The notes under the pieces: model-generated
Database searches by the model: none
Told to the model about the DNA's origin: nothing
Seen by the model: the letters and a program-made list of their open reading frames with translations, nothing else
Source: Saprospiraceae bacterium
GTDB taxonomy: Bacteria; Bacteroidota; Bacteroidia; Chitinophagales; Saprospiraceae
Direction of reading: 5' to 3'
Assembly (NCBI GenBank): GCA_016710625.1
Contig: JADJVK010000053.1
Coordinates: forward strand, 62,001 to 126,000
Length of the DNA stretch: 64,000 nt
Made by a program: the position numbers and the translations under genes
Shown: one piece after another, positions 17,901 to 25,696 of the stretch
How positions within the stretch are numbered: the first letter of the stretch is position 1
Layout of the letters: every line of letters begins with the position of its first letter

Positions 17901-19077
17901 AGCTTGTGAAAAATATGTATGGAATGATAAAACATATACAAAGTCAGAAATCATCACCCAATATTTTACCTCTATAAATGGGTGTGATAGTATCGTTGTG
18001 CTTGACCTAACTATTTTACCAAAATCTACTATAACAAATATGAAAACATTTTGTAGTAGCTATACATGGAACGGTGAAATATATACTGCCTCAGGAACCT
18101 ATTCACAGACGTTCAAAAACCAATTGGGATGCGATAGTATCGTTACAGTTGAGTTGACAATATTAAACAATTCCACAAATGAAGAAACCTTGAGTTCTTG
18201 TAATGAATATAATTGGTTTGGTGTAAAATATTATGATTCAGGCACCTATACTACGACGATACCCAATAGCATTGGATGTGATAGTATATTGACTCTTCAT
18301 CTTAATATCTTAAAATCGACTGAAAGTGAGGTGGATGCAACTGCTTGTCAATCTTATACTTGGTTTGGAAAGACTTACAATAGTAGTGGTACATATCAAT
18401 ACAAAACAAGAAATGCTGCTGGATGTGATAGTACTATCACATTGAATCTGACGATTCTTTCAGCATCAGAAACGACCATAACTGCTAGTTCTTGTGATGC
18501 ATATGTATTGAACAATCAAACTTATAGTACTACTGGCGTTTATACTCAGAAGCTAAAAAACAGCTTGGGTTGTGATAGTATCCTCACTTTAAATTTAAAG
18601 ATAATTGATATAGATACTAGCATTTTAGTTACCTCCAACTCTTTGAAATCGAATGCAGTGGGAGCGACCTTCCAATGGATTAATTGTGATGGGAACATTG
18701 TCCCAATCGTTGGGGAAAAGAGTAATGCAATTATTCCTACAAAAACAGGATATTATGCGGTGGTTATCGAAGATAACGGATGTATAGACACATCCAATTG
18801 TTATTTCTTTGTAGTGTCCGATGTGAATGATTTGGTTGACTACCAGATTTCCATTTTCCCTAATCCTACTAATGGGTTACTCACTTTAAAATCGCAACTA
18901 GAACTAAAGGATGCAAATATCAAGATTTTCAACAACCTAGGTCAGTTGGTGTTGCATCAAACAAATTTAATAGGAAAGGAGATTACTATCGACTTGAGTA
19001 GTAATGCCAGTGGGGTTTACTTCATTCAAATGAGTGACCAGCAAAAGCAGTATTTGGCAAAGGTGATAAAAGAATAA
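14905..19077 (+). CDS. T9SS-exported BNR/sortilin-like beta-propeller protein with ten Cys-containing repeats
   Basis: This 1390-residue secreted protein has a signal peptide (first 19 residues, ending SPIIAQ). Residues about 95-742 form a sialidase/VPS10-like propeller with many Asp-box style blades (recurring S-x-D-G-G-x-x-W, for example STDGGVNWK and SKDGGATWT). Residues 749-1235 hold ten repeats of about 49 residues, each starting with a Cys and ending in GCDS plus a beta strand. Residues 1313-1390 are a type A T9SS sorting domain (ISIFPNPTNG start, ASGVYFIQM near the end). It should be carried across the outer membrane and anchored or released. No Glu/Tyr/Arg sialidase triad is obvious, so adhesion or polymer binding is more likely than catalysis. 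Confidence 0.88.
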   Translation: MQKLFILIFFVVFTSPIIAQEWVEKMTNPENQNFYEIQTLFNNYWKDRPIEKGQGYKQFKRWEHHWENRIKPDGTFYEDGLKDKEWNRYLKSNGQSRNIKANWQPLGPNYSPGGYAGLGRIASIAFHPTDPKTIWVGAAGGGLWKSTDGGVNWKTTTDTFTVLGISGIIIDKANPDVMYVATGDGDAGDNNSIGVLKSIDGGVNWAKTGLVWATSNGRRIRKLIQDPDDPNMLLAATTAGIYQTTDAGVTWKSVKSGNYFDIEANPKAATKIFYASNANQLFKSSDNGATWTTIQTITGANRIAIAIAPSNDSTVYALCSKSSDSGLLGVYKSTNSGNSYVLQSDKPNILSGSKDGSSAGGQGWYDLIITVDPLNANVVYTGGVTTWKSTDGGLTWALNSFWYNISGVPAVHADKHVFEWQNSITLWEGNDGGVYRTTNGGTSWTYLSSTMEISQMYRMSVSQKDAKAITGLQDNGTKLKLSNGNWSDVLGGDGMQCAIHPTNPSVMYGCIQNGALNRSNNGGSNWVNIQNNIPGKPSGAWITPFALHASNPNLVVAGYKEVYKSNNQGGSWVAISKNLSNSNLNYLFIAPSDSNYIYAAKSDSIYKTRNGGATWVKYPTPGSISNFCIHPKNPEILWAVRSNYSANQKVYKSKDGGATWTNISGSLPNIPANSIEYQVGTNDGLYVGMDMGVFYKDSTMADWVLFADGLPNAEVTDMEIKYDEGKIYASTYGRGLWKSDWYSCTVDSISLAVTNCNDYTWGGIKYDQSGTYTRSFKNKFGCDSIVSLNLTLLPTSTNNLSITACESYTLNKQTYTQSGSYVQKLKNSIGCDSTINLELTIHSPSSSELSVTACETYSWFGKDYTDSGNYTQNLVNAVGCDSTITLHLTIGKNENKTIPISACTAYSWNGITYNKSGLYTQKLTSHLGCDSTVTINLDIDTIINVTLDISSCNGYLWEDTTFTNSGQFFKQYKSSTGCDSNVVLNLTIYPSLQTQLKEAACEKYVWNDKTYTKSEIITQYFTSINGCDSIVVLDLTILPKSTITNMKTFCSSYTWNGEIYTASGTYSQTFKNQLGCDSIVTVELTILNNSTNEETLSSCNEYNWFGVKYYDSGTYTTTIPNSIGCDSILTLHLNILKSTESEVDATACQSYTWFGKTYNSSGTYQYKTRNAAGCDSTITLNLTILSASETTITASSCDAYVLNNQTYSTTGVYTQKLKNSLGCDSILTLNLKIIDIDTSILVTSNSLKSNAVGATFQWINCDGNIVPIVGEKSNAIIPTKTGYYAVVIEDNGCIDTSNCYFFVVSDVNDLVDYQISIFPNPTNGLLTLKSQLELKDANIKIFNNLGQLVLHQTNLIGKEITIDLSSNASGVYFIQMSDQQKQYLAKVIKE
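17149..18609 (+). repeat. Ten in-frame ~49-residue repeats within the T9SS protein
   Basis: The repeat unit is C-x3-Y-x-W-x4-Y-x3-G-x-Y at its start and G-C-D-S-x-x-x-L-x-L-x-I at its end. Ten copies are present. The DNA copies have diverged, but stretches such as GGTTGTGATAGTA recur. Both cysteines are kept in every copy, suggesting one disulphide per repeat. Copies 5, 6 and 10 are the most divergent. In secreted Bacteroidota proteins such arrays usually act as stalks or adhesive rods. Confidence 0.9.
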
Positions 19078-19126
19078 AACAAATTACTTTTAGTAAAACT
19101 GTCTAAAAATAGGGGCTTTATTTTAA

Positions 19127-19157
19127 AAAAGAGGTTAATGTAGCATTAGCCTCTTTT
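19127..19157 (+). terminator. Rho-independent terminator after the T9SS protein
   Basis: Arms AAAAGAGGTTAATG and CATTAGCCTCTTTT pair over 14 bp with one G-T wobble around a 3-nt loop. It lies between the convergent T9SS gene and mgsA and could work for both. Confidence 0.75.
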
Positions 19158-19178
19158 CGCCATTTACTCAACCATAAA

Positions 19179-19544
19179 TTACAGTACCATCCCCTCCAAC
19201 AAGTACTTACCTGCTGCTGGGTTGGTCGCTAATGGCACGTTATACACATCACACAATCTCATAAGCATCTGCACATCTGGCTCATGAGGATGTTTTCCAA
19301 GTGGGTCTCTAAAGAAAAATACGGCATCTAATTCGCCAGTACTCACCATGGCACCGATTTGAGCATCGCCTCCCTTTGGACCTGACAATAATTTCACCAC
19401 ACTAAAACCGGCAGTTTCTATGTGGCTACCCGTAGTTCCAGTAGCATACAATTGCACAGAAGATAGCAGCTGCTTATTCTGCAAAACAAAGGACACCATT
19501 TCCGCCTTTTTGCCATCATGGGCAATCAATGCAATCCTCAACAT
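19179..19544 (-). CDS. mgsA: Methylglyoxal synthase
   Basis: MgsA converts dihydroxyacetone phosphate to methylglyoxal and phosphate, a bypass that relieves sugar-phosphate build-up. The 121 residues are slightly shorter than the E. coli enzyme. Motifs seen: IALIAHDGKK at the N-terminus, YATGTTG phosphate loop (about 37-43), SGPKGGDAQIGAMV with the catalytic Asp (about 58-71), and FFRDPLGKHPHEPDV (about 83-97). It is downstream of a degenerate receiver gene by 3 bp, so the two form an operon. The assignment is certain. Confidence 0.95.
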   Translation of the reverse strand: MLRIALIAHDGKKAEMVSFVLQNKQLLSSVQLYATGTTGSHIETAGFSVVKLLSGPKGGDAQIGAMVSTGELDAVFFFRDPLGKHPHEPDVQMLMRLCDVYNVPLATNPAAGKYLLEGMVL

Positions 19545-19547
19545 TTT

Positions 19548-19901
19548 CTAATTCAATAAGATTTTTAGACGAACCAATAGTTCATCTGGTTTATAGGGTT
19601 TTAAAACAAAATCCTTACAACCCAATTTGATAGATTTCATAATTTCTTCTGAAGCTTCTATTTCGGCCATATAAACCATTTTGATTTCTGGATTCAATTT
19701 GTGCAAATATGCTACCAACTCCAATCCATTCATGTCGCTCAACTTGCTAGCTATCACCATTATATCTGGCACCGCCTTTTTCACGGCTTCAATAGCCAAC
19801 TCTCCACCCACAACTCTTTGGATTTCAAATCCATGTTTTCTAAGCCTAAAGTCAACTGAGGTGGCTATTAAATCATCTTCTTCTACAACTAATAATTTCA
19901 T
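19548..19901 (-). CDS. Degenerate response-regulator receiver domain lacking the phospho-acceptor Asp
   Basis: This 117-residue protein consists of one receiver (REC) domain only. The acidic pocket is present (VVEEDDL, residues 5-11), and so is the conserved lysine (KPYKPDEL, K101). The phospho-acceptor position, eight residues before the glycine of SDMNG, is Ala51 (codon GCT at 19751-19749), and the Thr/Ser switch position is Met78. It therefore should not be phosphorylated in the normal way. It is co-transcribed with mgsA, 3 bp downstream. It may act as a protein-interaction or phosphorylation-independent module. There is no output domain. Confidence 0.85.
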   Translation of the reverse strand: MKLLVVEEDDLIATSVDFRLRKHGFEIQRVVGGELAIEAVKKAVPDIMVIASKLSDMNGLELVAYLHKLNPEIKMVYMAEIEASEEIMKSIKLGCKDFVLKPYKPDELLVRLKILLN

Positions 19902-20022
19902 TATTTTTTGACAAAATTTTTTTCAAAGCATTTTGCAAGGTGCAAGGTAAAACTTTTTAATGAGGTTAACGTAACTTAAAATCTAGTTTATAGATAAATT
20001 AATATAATATTTAATTAAAATC

Positions 20023-21942
20023 ATGATAAATATTACTTTTCCTGATGGCAATGTCCGCCAATACGAGAAAGGAACTACTGCGATGAATGTGGCCAAATCC
20101 ATCAGTGAAGGATTGGCTCGAAATATATTAGCTGCGAAAGTTAATGGTGAGGTTAGAGACCTAAATCGTCCGATTGATACGGATGCTACGATTACTTTTC
20201 TGAAATGGGATGACAAAGAAGGAAAAGCTACTTTTTGGCATTCTTCTGCCCATTTAATGGCTGAGGCATTGGAATCTATCTTGCCCGGCACGAAGTTCGG
20301 AATGGAACCTGCAATCGAAAACGGGTTCTATTACGATGTGGATACTGGCGACAAACAATTGTCTTCTAATGATTTAGAGGCAATTGAGAAAAAAATGTTG
20401 GAGCTGGCAAGACAAAAAAACGAATACGTCAGAAAAGAAATTTCTAAAAGTGACGCCATTGCTTACTTCAAAGAAAAAGACGATCAGTATAAATTGGAAT
20501 TATTGGAAGACCTCCAAGACGGTAGTATCACTTTTTACCAACAAGGAAATTTCGTCGATTTGTGTAGAGGACCTCATATTCCGACTACAGAAACAATCAA
20601 AGCAGCAAAACTACTCAGCTTAGCAGGTGCTTATTGGAGAGGAGACGAGACTCGTCCACAAATGACTCGTATTTATGGGATTACTTTTCCAAAACAATCT
20701 GAATTGGAGGAGTATTTGAAAATGTTAGAAGAGGCAAAAAAACGTGATCATCGTAAGTTGGGTCAAGAAATGGAACTTTTCATGTTCTCTGAAAAAGTAG
20801 GTATGGGGTTGCCAATTTGGTTGCCAAAAGGTACTGCTTTGAGAACCAGATTGGAAGATTTTTTGAAAAAAGAGCAAATAAAAAGAGGTTACAAACCTGT
20901 AATCACTCCACATATCGGGCACAAACAATTGTATGTGACTTCTGGTCACTGGGACAAATACGGAGAAGACAGTTTTCAACCCATTAAAACACCAAGAGAA
21001 GGGGAGGAATTTATGTTAAAACCCATGAATTGTCCGCATCATTGCGAAATTTTTGGACACAGACCTAGATCTTATAAAGAATTACCACTTCGAATCGCTG
21101 AATTTGGAACCGTTTATCGCTACGAACAAAGTGGAGAGTTGCACGGACTTTCGAGAGTAAGAGGATTTACTCAGGATGATGCCCATTTGTTTTGCATGCC
21201 AGAACAGCTAAAAGAAGAGTTTTTAGGTGTAATTGATTTGACAAAGTTTGTGTTGAACAAATTAGGTTTTGACAAATTTACTGCTCAAATCTCATTGAGA
21301 GACCCTGAAAACAAAACAAAATATATCGGCTCGGATGAGGTGTGGGAAAAAGCAGAGAATGCAATCATCGAAGCTGCAAAAGAAGCTGGTTTAGATACTG
21401 TTACAGAACTCGGTGAAGCCGCATTTTATGGTCCGAAGCTAGACTTTATGATCAAAGATGCCATTGGCAGATCGTGGCAATTAGGAACTATCCAAGTGGA
21501 CTACAACCTGCCTGAGAGATTCAAGTTGGAATATATTGGTGCTGACAATACTACTCACCGACCTGTGATGATTCACCGAGCACCATTTGGTTCGATGGAA
21601 AGATTTACGGGTGTTTTGATAGAGCATTGTGCTGGGAAATTCCCACTATGGCTAGCTCCTGAGCAATATGCATTATTGCCTATTAGCGAAAGATTTGAAG
21701 ATTATTGCAACGAAGTGAAAGACAAATTGGAGCAATATGACATCAGAGGATATGTAGATAACCGTTCGGAGACCATAGGAAGAAAAATCAGAGATACCGA
21801 ATTAAAAAGAATACCATTGATGTTGATTGTTGGGGAAAAAGAAGTAGAAGAAGGAAAGGTTTCTGTAAGAAAACAAGGTGAAGGCGACGTTGGCACCATG
21901 ACCATCGAAGAATTCAAAGCATATTTAGAGTCGATGTTATAG
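20023..21942 (+). CDS. thrS: Threonine--tRNA ligase
   Basis: ThrRS charges tRNA-Thr. The 639 residues show the N-terminal TGS domain (MINITFPDGNVRQYEKG), the editing domain with HSSAHLMAEAL (about 73-83), class II motif 2 region YRYEQSGELHGLSRVRGFTQ (split around residues 365-385), motif 3 HRAPFGSMERF, and zinc ligands (MNCPHHCEIF; later H and C). The C-terminal anticodon-binding domain ends at KAYLESML. In most Bacteroidota thrS is followed by infC-rpmI-rplT; here it ends in its own terminator, and rpmI-rplT lie 13 kb away. No T-box leader is seen. Confidence 0.97.
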   Translation: MINITFPDGNVRQYEKGTTAMNVAKSISEGLARNILAAKVNGEVRDLNRPIDTDATITFLKWDDKEGKATFWHSSAHLMAEALESILPGTKFGMEPAIENGFYYDVDTGDKQLSSNDLEAIEKKMLELARQKNEYVRKEISKSDAIAYFKEKDDQYKLELLEDLQDGSITFYQQGNFVDLCRGPHIPTTETIKAAKLLSLAGAYWRGDETRPQMTRIYGITFPKQSELEEYLKMLEEAKKRDHRKLGQEMELFMFSEKVGMGLPIWLPKGTALRTRLEDFLKKEQIKRGYKPVITPHIGHKQLYVTSGHWDKYGEDSFQPIKTPREGEEFMLKPMNCPHHCEIFGHRPRSYKELPLRIAEFGTVYRYEQSGELHGLSRVRGFTQDDAHLFCMPEQLKEEFLGVIDLTKFVLNKLGFDKFTAQISLRDPENKTKYIGSDEVWEKAENAIIEAAKEAGLDTVTELGEAAFYGPKLDFMIKDAIGRSWQLGTIQVDYNLPERFKLEYIGADNTTHRPVMIHRAPFGSMERFTGVLIEHCAGKFPLWLAPEQYALLPISERFEDYCNEVKDKLEQYDIRGYVDNRSETIGRKIRDTELKRIPLMLIVGEKEVEEGKVSVRKQGEGDVGTMTIEEFKAYLESML

Positions 21943-21982
21943 GTCGATTTAGAAAACCGAAGGAATTCGGAGGAAAATCAGA

Positions 21983-22025
21983 AAAGCAATTGTTTTAATC
22001 CTAAAACAGTTGCTTTTTTTTTTTT
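21983..22025 (+). terminator. Rho-independent terminator after thrS
   Basis: Arms AAAGCAATTGTTTTA and TAAAACAGTTGCTTT pair around the loop ATCC with one G-T wobble, followed by a long T-run. Confidence 0.85.
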
Positions 22026-22033
22026 ATTCCCAT

Positions 22034-22190
22034 TGCGACTTTGCATTGCCAAACCCAAATCTTTGCGACTTTTGCGTCTTTGCGAAACACCCCCCCAAAT
22101 CTTTGCGACTTTGCGTCTTTGCGAGACACCCCCAAATCATTGCGACTTAGCGTCTTTGCGAGAAAAAACACTATTGCGACTTTGCGAAAA
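22034..22190. repeat. Short tandem repeat patch built on TTGCGACTTTGCGTCTTTGCG
   Basis: Three near-identical units of 37-40 bp (22057-22096, 22097-22133, 22134-22171) each contain TTTGCGACTTTGCG, TCTTTGCGA and a C-run. Partial units lie on both sides. It fills the gap between thrS and the minus-strand DCC gene. Such TTTGCG-rich patches are scattered in many Bacteroidota genomes as intergenic, REP-like elements. Small open frames across it on both strands simply translate the repeat. Confidence 0.8.
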
Positions 22191-22233
22191 AAACCATTTG
22201 AGTCTTTAAAGAAATATCCCAAAATAGTAATTT

Positions 22234-22644
22234 TTACTCAATAAATCGCTCCCGAATTTCCTTCGTAGGAACCATACAACTTTCTCTTTTCCCAAAAATC
22301 CTATACCTATTTCTAGCAATTAAATCATAAAAAAAATCTCTAATAACTGAAGGAACAAAAATTAGCACATAAAAAACCTTCCATCCGCCACTCAATTCTC
22401 TAGAAACAAGCAAAGCAGCAGTAGATTTTGTAAAAACCACCCCTTCTTTTTGATAAATAAATGTATTAAAAACCTTTTGATCAAATTGGTTATCACTCAA
22501 AAAAGCCTGTCCATATTCAGATTGCAAGGCTGCAAATTTGAATTTTTTATTTTTATCATGCCGAATAATGAATTGTACTACCGAATTGCAATAATTGCAA
22601 ATTCCATCAAAATAAATGATATGGTATTGGCTCGATTGTATCAT
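22234..22644 (-). CDS. DCC-family thiol-disulphide oxidoreductase-like protein (DUF393)
   Basis: This 136-residue protein of the DUF393/DCC family has the defining D-G-x-C-x-x-C motif near the N-terminus (YFDGICNYCNSVV) and FKFAALQSEYGQ just after, in a thioredoxin-like fold. A central hydrophobic stretch (VFYVLIFVPSVIRDFFYDLIA) is typical. Substrates are not known for the family. I start it at the ATG at 22644, which overlaps the yifB stop as ATGA, a sign of translational coupling. An ATG three codons upstream (22653) is also in frame. Confidence 0.88.
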   Translation of the reverse strand: MIQSSQYHIIYFDGICNYCNSVVQFIIRHDKNKKFKFAALQSEYGQAFLSDNQFDQKVFNTFIYQKEGVVFTKSTAALLVSRELSGGWKVFYVLIFVPSVIRDFFYDLIARNRYRIFGKRESCMVPTKEIRERFIE

Positions 22645-24197
22645 CCTGCCCATCCTTCTCTATCCAAGCTCCGATACTGAATAGCTTCTGCTAAGTGTTC
22701 AATTTTAATCTCTTGACTATCAGAGAGGTCTGCAGCTGTCCTTGCCACCTTTAATATTCTATCATAAGCTCTGGCAGACAATTGCAAACGTTGCATCGCA
22801 GCTTTTAGCAAGGTGGTTCCAGCTTGATTGATGGTACAAATCTCTCTCACCATCCTACTTGGCATTTGTGCATTACTATAAATTCCGGTCACATCCTTAA
22901 ACCGCTCTTCCTGAATTTTTCTAGCTTTCAGAACCCTTTCTCTGATATCTTTACTCGTTTCTCTTGGCGGGTCGTAGTTTGATAATTCATCGTAAGTGAC
23001 TGGTGTTACCTCCACATGAAGGTCAATCCTATCCAGTAAAGGACCAGAAATTCGACTCAAATATTTTTTTACAATTCCAGGACCACAGACACAATCTTTT
23101 TCTGGATGGTTGTAATATCCGCAAGGGCAGGGGTTCATGGAGGCGACCAACATAAAGCTTGCTGGATAATCAATCGAAATTTTAGCTCTCGAAATAGTTA
23201 CTCTCCGCTCTTCCATTGGCTGACGCATCACTTCCAAAACGGTTCTCTTAAATTCTGGTAATTCATCCAAAAACAAAACGCCGTTATGAGCCAAAGATAT
23301 TTCTCCAGGGGCAGGATTAGAGCCTCCACCGACTAAGGCAACATCACTAATAGTATGATGCGGTGATCGAAACGGTCTAGATGACACCAAAGCCGTATTG
23401 GCTGGTAAAAGCCCAGAGACCGAATGAATTTTGGTGGTTTCGAGAGCTTCATGCAGGGTGAGTGGGGGCAAAATAGAAGGTAACCTTCTGGAAAGCATCG
23501 TTTTTCCAGCACCTGGTGGTCCGATTAATATTGCATTATGACCTCCAGCAGCAGCAATTTCTAAGGCTCTTTTCACATTTTCTTGTCCTTTCACATCCGA
23601 GAAATCGACAGTATTGTAATCTTGGCTATCAAAAAATTCTTCTCTAGTATTGACAACTAATGGTTCTAATTTTAAATCACCATTCAAAAAATTAATTGCC
23701 TCTCCTAAGGTCTCAACTCCATAGACTTCCAAATCATTGACGATTGCAGCTTCTCTAGCATTTTGTTTTGGCAATATAATTCCCCTATATTTTTCCTTTC
23801 TAGATTGAATCGCAATAGGCAAAGCACCTTTTATGGGGCGTAAACTTCCGTCTAAAGACAATTCCCCCATGATGATAAATTCGTGCAAATGGTCGATATT
23901 AACTTGGTCAGTAGCTGCCAACATCCCAATTGCAATGGGCAAATCGTAAGCTGAGCCTTCCTTTCTCAAATCTGCTGGGGCTAAATTGATGATTATTTTC
24001 ACCCTTGGAAGTTTCAAATTCATGTTTTTCACAGCTGCTTCTATTCGCTGATATCCTTCCTTCACCGCATTATCTGGCAATCCTACCAAATAATAACCAA
24101 TTTTCCCCATTTGTACTGTTCCACCGGCATTCACTTCTACCGTAATCGTCTGTGCATCAATGCCATTCACAGCACTTGCAAATGTTTTAACTAGCAT
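22641..24197 (-). CDS. YifB/ComM-family Mg-chelatase-like AAA+ ATPase
   Basis: This 518-residue protein has an N-terminal S5/Lon-like fold domain (TITVEVNAGGT onward), the AAA+ core with Walker A LIGPPGAGKTMLSRRLP (about residues 213-229), Walker B LFLDELPEF, the sensor region MNPCPCGYY with a cysteine cluster (CPCG...C.CGPG), and the C-terminal Mg-chelatase helical lid. ComM is a hexameric branch-migration helicase that helps integrate DNA during natural transformation; whether all YifB proteins do so is not known. I chose the ATG at 24197 (MLVKTFASAVNGID), which matches the family N-terminus, over the ATG 12 codons upstream. Confidence 0.93.
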   Translation of the reverse strand: MLVKTFASAVNGIDAQTITVEVNAGGTVQMGKIGYYLVGLPDNAVKEGYQRIEAAVKNMNLKLPRVKIIINLAPADLRKEGSAYDLPIAIGMLAATDQVNIDHLHEFIIMGELSLDGSLRPIKGALPIAIQSRKEKYRGIILPKQNAREAAIVNDLEVYGVETLGEAINFLNGDLKLEPLVVNTREEFFDSQDYNTVDFSDVKGQENVKRALEIAAAGGHNAILIGPPGAGKTMLSRRLPSILPPLTLHEALETTKIHSVSGLLPANTALVSSRPFRSPHHTISDVALVGGGSNPAPGEISLAHNGVLFLDELPEFKRTVLEVMRQPMEERRVTISRAKISIDYPASFMLVASMNPCPCGYYNHPEKDCVCGPGIVKKYLSRISGPLLDRIDLHVEVTPVTYDELSNYDPPRETSKDIRERVLKARKIQEERFKDVTGIYSNAQMPSRMVREICTINQAGTTLLKAAMQRLQLSARAYDRILKVARTAADLSDSQEIKIEHLAEAIQYRSLDREGWAG

Positions 24198-24230
24198 ATA
24201 TCTATTTTTTAGGATCAAAATATCCTTTAA

Positions 24231-24238
24231 CAAATATA
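24231..24238 (-). promoter_or_regulatory. yifB promoter -7 element (TATATTTG)
   Basis: This is an exact TAnnTTTG match on the minus strand, 33 bp before the chosen yifB ATG. It supports the downstream start, because the longer frame would begin inside it. No -33 TTG is seen at the right distance. Confidence 0.38.
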
Positions 24239-24319
24239 ATAGCTATCCTTAATTATTGGTTATAAAAACATTGAAATCCTCAAAAAATCAATGTTTTTTT
24301 GAATCGAAGCAACAATTGA

Positions 24320-24350
24320 TTGATATTTGAAGAATTACACAATACTTTTG
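24320..24350 (+). promoter_or_regulatory. Promoter of the MORN-type gene (TTG-N20-TACTTTTG)
   Basis: TTG at 24320-24322 and TACTTTTG at 24343-24350 are separated by 20 bp, a full Bacteroidota promoter. It places the start of the gene at the ATG at 24392 and not at the upstream TTG. Confidence 0.6.
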
Positions 24351-24391
24351 TATTCAATTTAGTTTATACTACAAAATTTTTTATATCAGGT

Positions 24392-25696
24392 ATGAAAAAA
24401 CCAGTAATCGTTCTCCTAGCACTTTTTACCTTTTTATTTTCAAAAACAGAGGCTCAAAAAATATATTACTTATCAGATTTGGATAATATTCGTGGGCAAT
24501 TCGTAATTCCTGGAGATAAAGAACCTTATACGGGATTGGCGGTGGAAGAGCATCCAAATAGGCAAAGAAGCTTAGAGGCACCTATAAAAAATGGTAAAAT
24601 GGATGGTGTTGTAAAAGAGTGGAGCATAGAGGGAGTGCTGACTAGCGAAACGAAATATAGCAATGGTCTGAAAAATGGTTTGGAAAAACAATTTCATGAT
24701 AGTGGAAAGAAAAAGTTAGAGGTAAATAATATCAATGGATTAGCAGAAGGAAAATGTATGGAATGGCATCCGAATGGAAAATTGAAATCGGAAGGCAATT
24801 ATAAAAATGGAAAAGAAGATGGCTTGCATGTTTGGTGGTTCGATAATGACCTAAAAGACCAACAAATGACTTATAATAATGGGCTTTTAGAAGGTAAATT
24901 TCAAAATTGGCACCGCAATGGGCAGTTAAGATTGGAAGCAAACTATCTAAATGGTAAAAAAGAAGGAAAATCAACAGAATGGTATGAAAACGGTCAGATG
25001 AAAATGCAGGGAAATTATTCTAATGACAAATTGAATGGAGCAACAGAAAGCTTTTCAAAAACTGGTCAACTTCTTGGAATACAAACATTTGAAAATGGAA
25101 AATTAGTGAAGGATGTCAATTATAGAAGTGGAAGCATAGAATTAAAAGAAGGTTATTTAGAAATTTTCAATAAGCCTGATATGGCAATTACGATAGCACT
25201 TACTGGTAGCTATGTGATTCCCAAAAAAGCAGAAGTGCCGACTTATAATGTGGAAGGCAACGTAATACAATTGATTATTACGTCTCTTGACTCCTTAAAA
25301 ACGAATGAAAAAGATGTGGATAAGTTATTGACAATGTATCAATTATATGAGCAGTCTTATATAGAAAAATTTACAAAATCTAAAATAATTGTAGAGGGTG
25401 TTAATGAAAAAACTAAAACAGGAATGCCCTACCGATACTGGTCTTTCAAGTCGCCAGAGTCAAATGAAGTCTTGCCAAAAAATGCAAGAAAAGTAGTAAT
25501 GGAGCACTATCTTTCGGTGATTTGTGGAACAAATATTTTAAGTATTTACTGCCCTTCCATTTCGTTGGATAAGCCAGAAGATACGGCAAAATTGATGAAA
25601 AAACTGGCGGATAGCATTACAATCCATCCTCCAAAACTAGATATTTCAGCATTATCCAACCAAATAAAACAAACACTTACTTGGCCTGGAAAATAG
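24392..25696 (+). CDS. Exported MORN/YwqK-type repeat protein
   Basis: The 434 residues begin with a signal peptide (MKKPVIVLLALFTFLFSKTEA). Residues about 55-260 hold about eight copies of a 22-23-residue MORN-like repeat of the form NGKxxGxxxxWxxNGQLxxExxY (for example NGKKEGKSTEWYENGQMK). Such repeats occur in YwqK-family proteins and in envelope-associated proteins; some are annotated as antitoxins, but no toxin partner is present here. The C-terminal part (about 265-434) is unlike anything I recognise. It overlaps the downstream hydrolase gene by 16 bp. Confidence 0.83.
   Translation: MKKPVIVLLALFTFLFSKTEAQKIYYLSDLDNIRGQFVIPGDKEPYTGLAVEEHPNRQRSLEAPIKNGKMDGVVKEWSIEGVLTSETKYSNGLKNGLEKQFHDSGKKKLEVNNINGLAEGKCMEWHPNGKLKSEGNYKNGKEDGLHVWWFDNDLKDQQMTYNNGLLEGKFQNWHRNGQLRLEANYLNGKKEGKSTEWYENGQMKMQGNYSNDKLNGATESFSKTGQLLGIQTFENGKLVKDVNYRSGSIELKEGYLEIFNKPDMAITIALTGSYVIPKKAEVPTYNVEGNVIQLIITSLDSLKTNEKDVDKLLTMYQLYEQSYIEKFTKSKIIVEGVNEKTKTGMPYRYWSFKSPESNEVLPKNARKVVMEHYLSVICGTNILSIYCPSISLDKPEDTAKLMKKLADSITIHPPKLDISALSNQIKQTLTWPGK

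Noticed and set aside
17149..18609. CRISPR array or nucleotide minisatellite
   Set aside because: The repeats are protein-level, in frame and diverged at DNA level, with no unique spacers.
19902..20022. T-box leader upstream of thrS
   Set aside because: The gap is 121 bp with no specifier loop, no T-box sequence and no terminator; T-boxes are also not expected in this phylum.
22001..22244. Small open frames on both strands across the TTTGCG repeat patch
   Set aside because: They simply translate the tandem repeat (ASLR and similar runs), have no family features and overlap each other.
24392..25696. Toxin-antitoxin role for the MORN/YwqK-type protein
   Set aside because: No toxin gene is adjacent and the protein has a signal peptide; the antitoxin name is a loose database label for the repeat.
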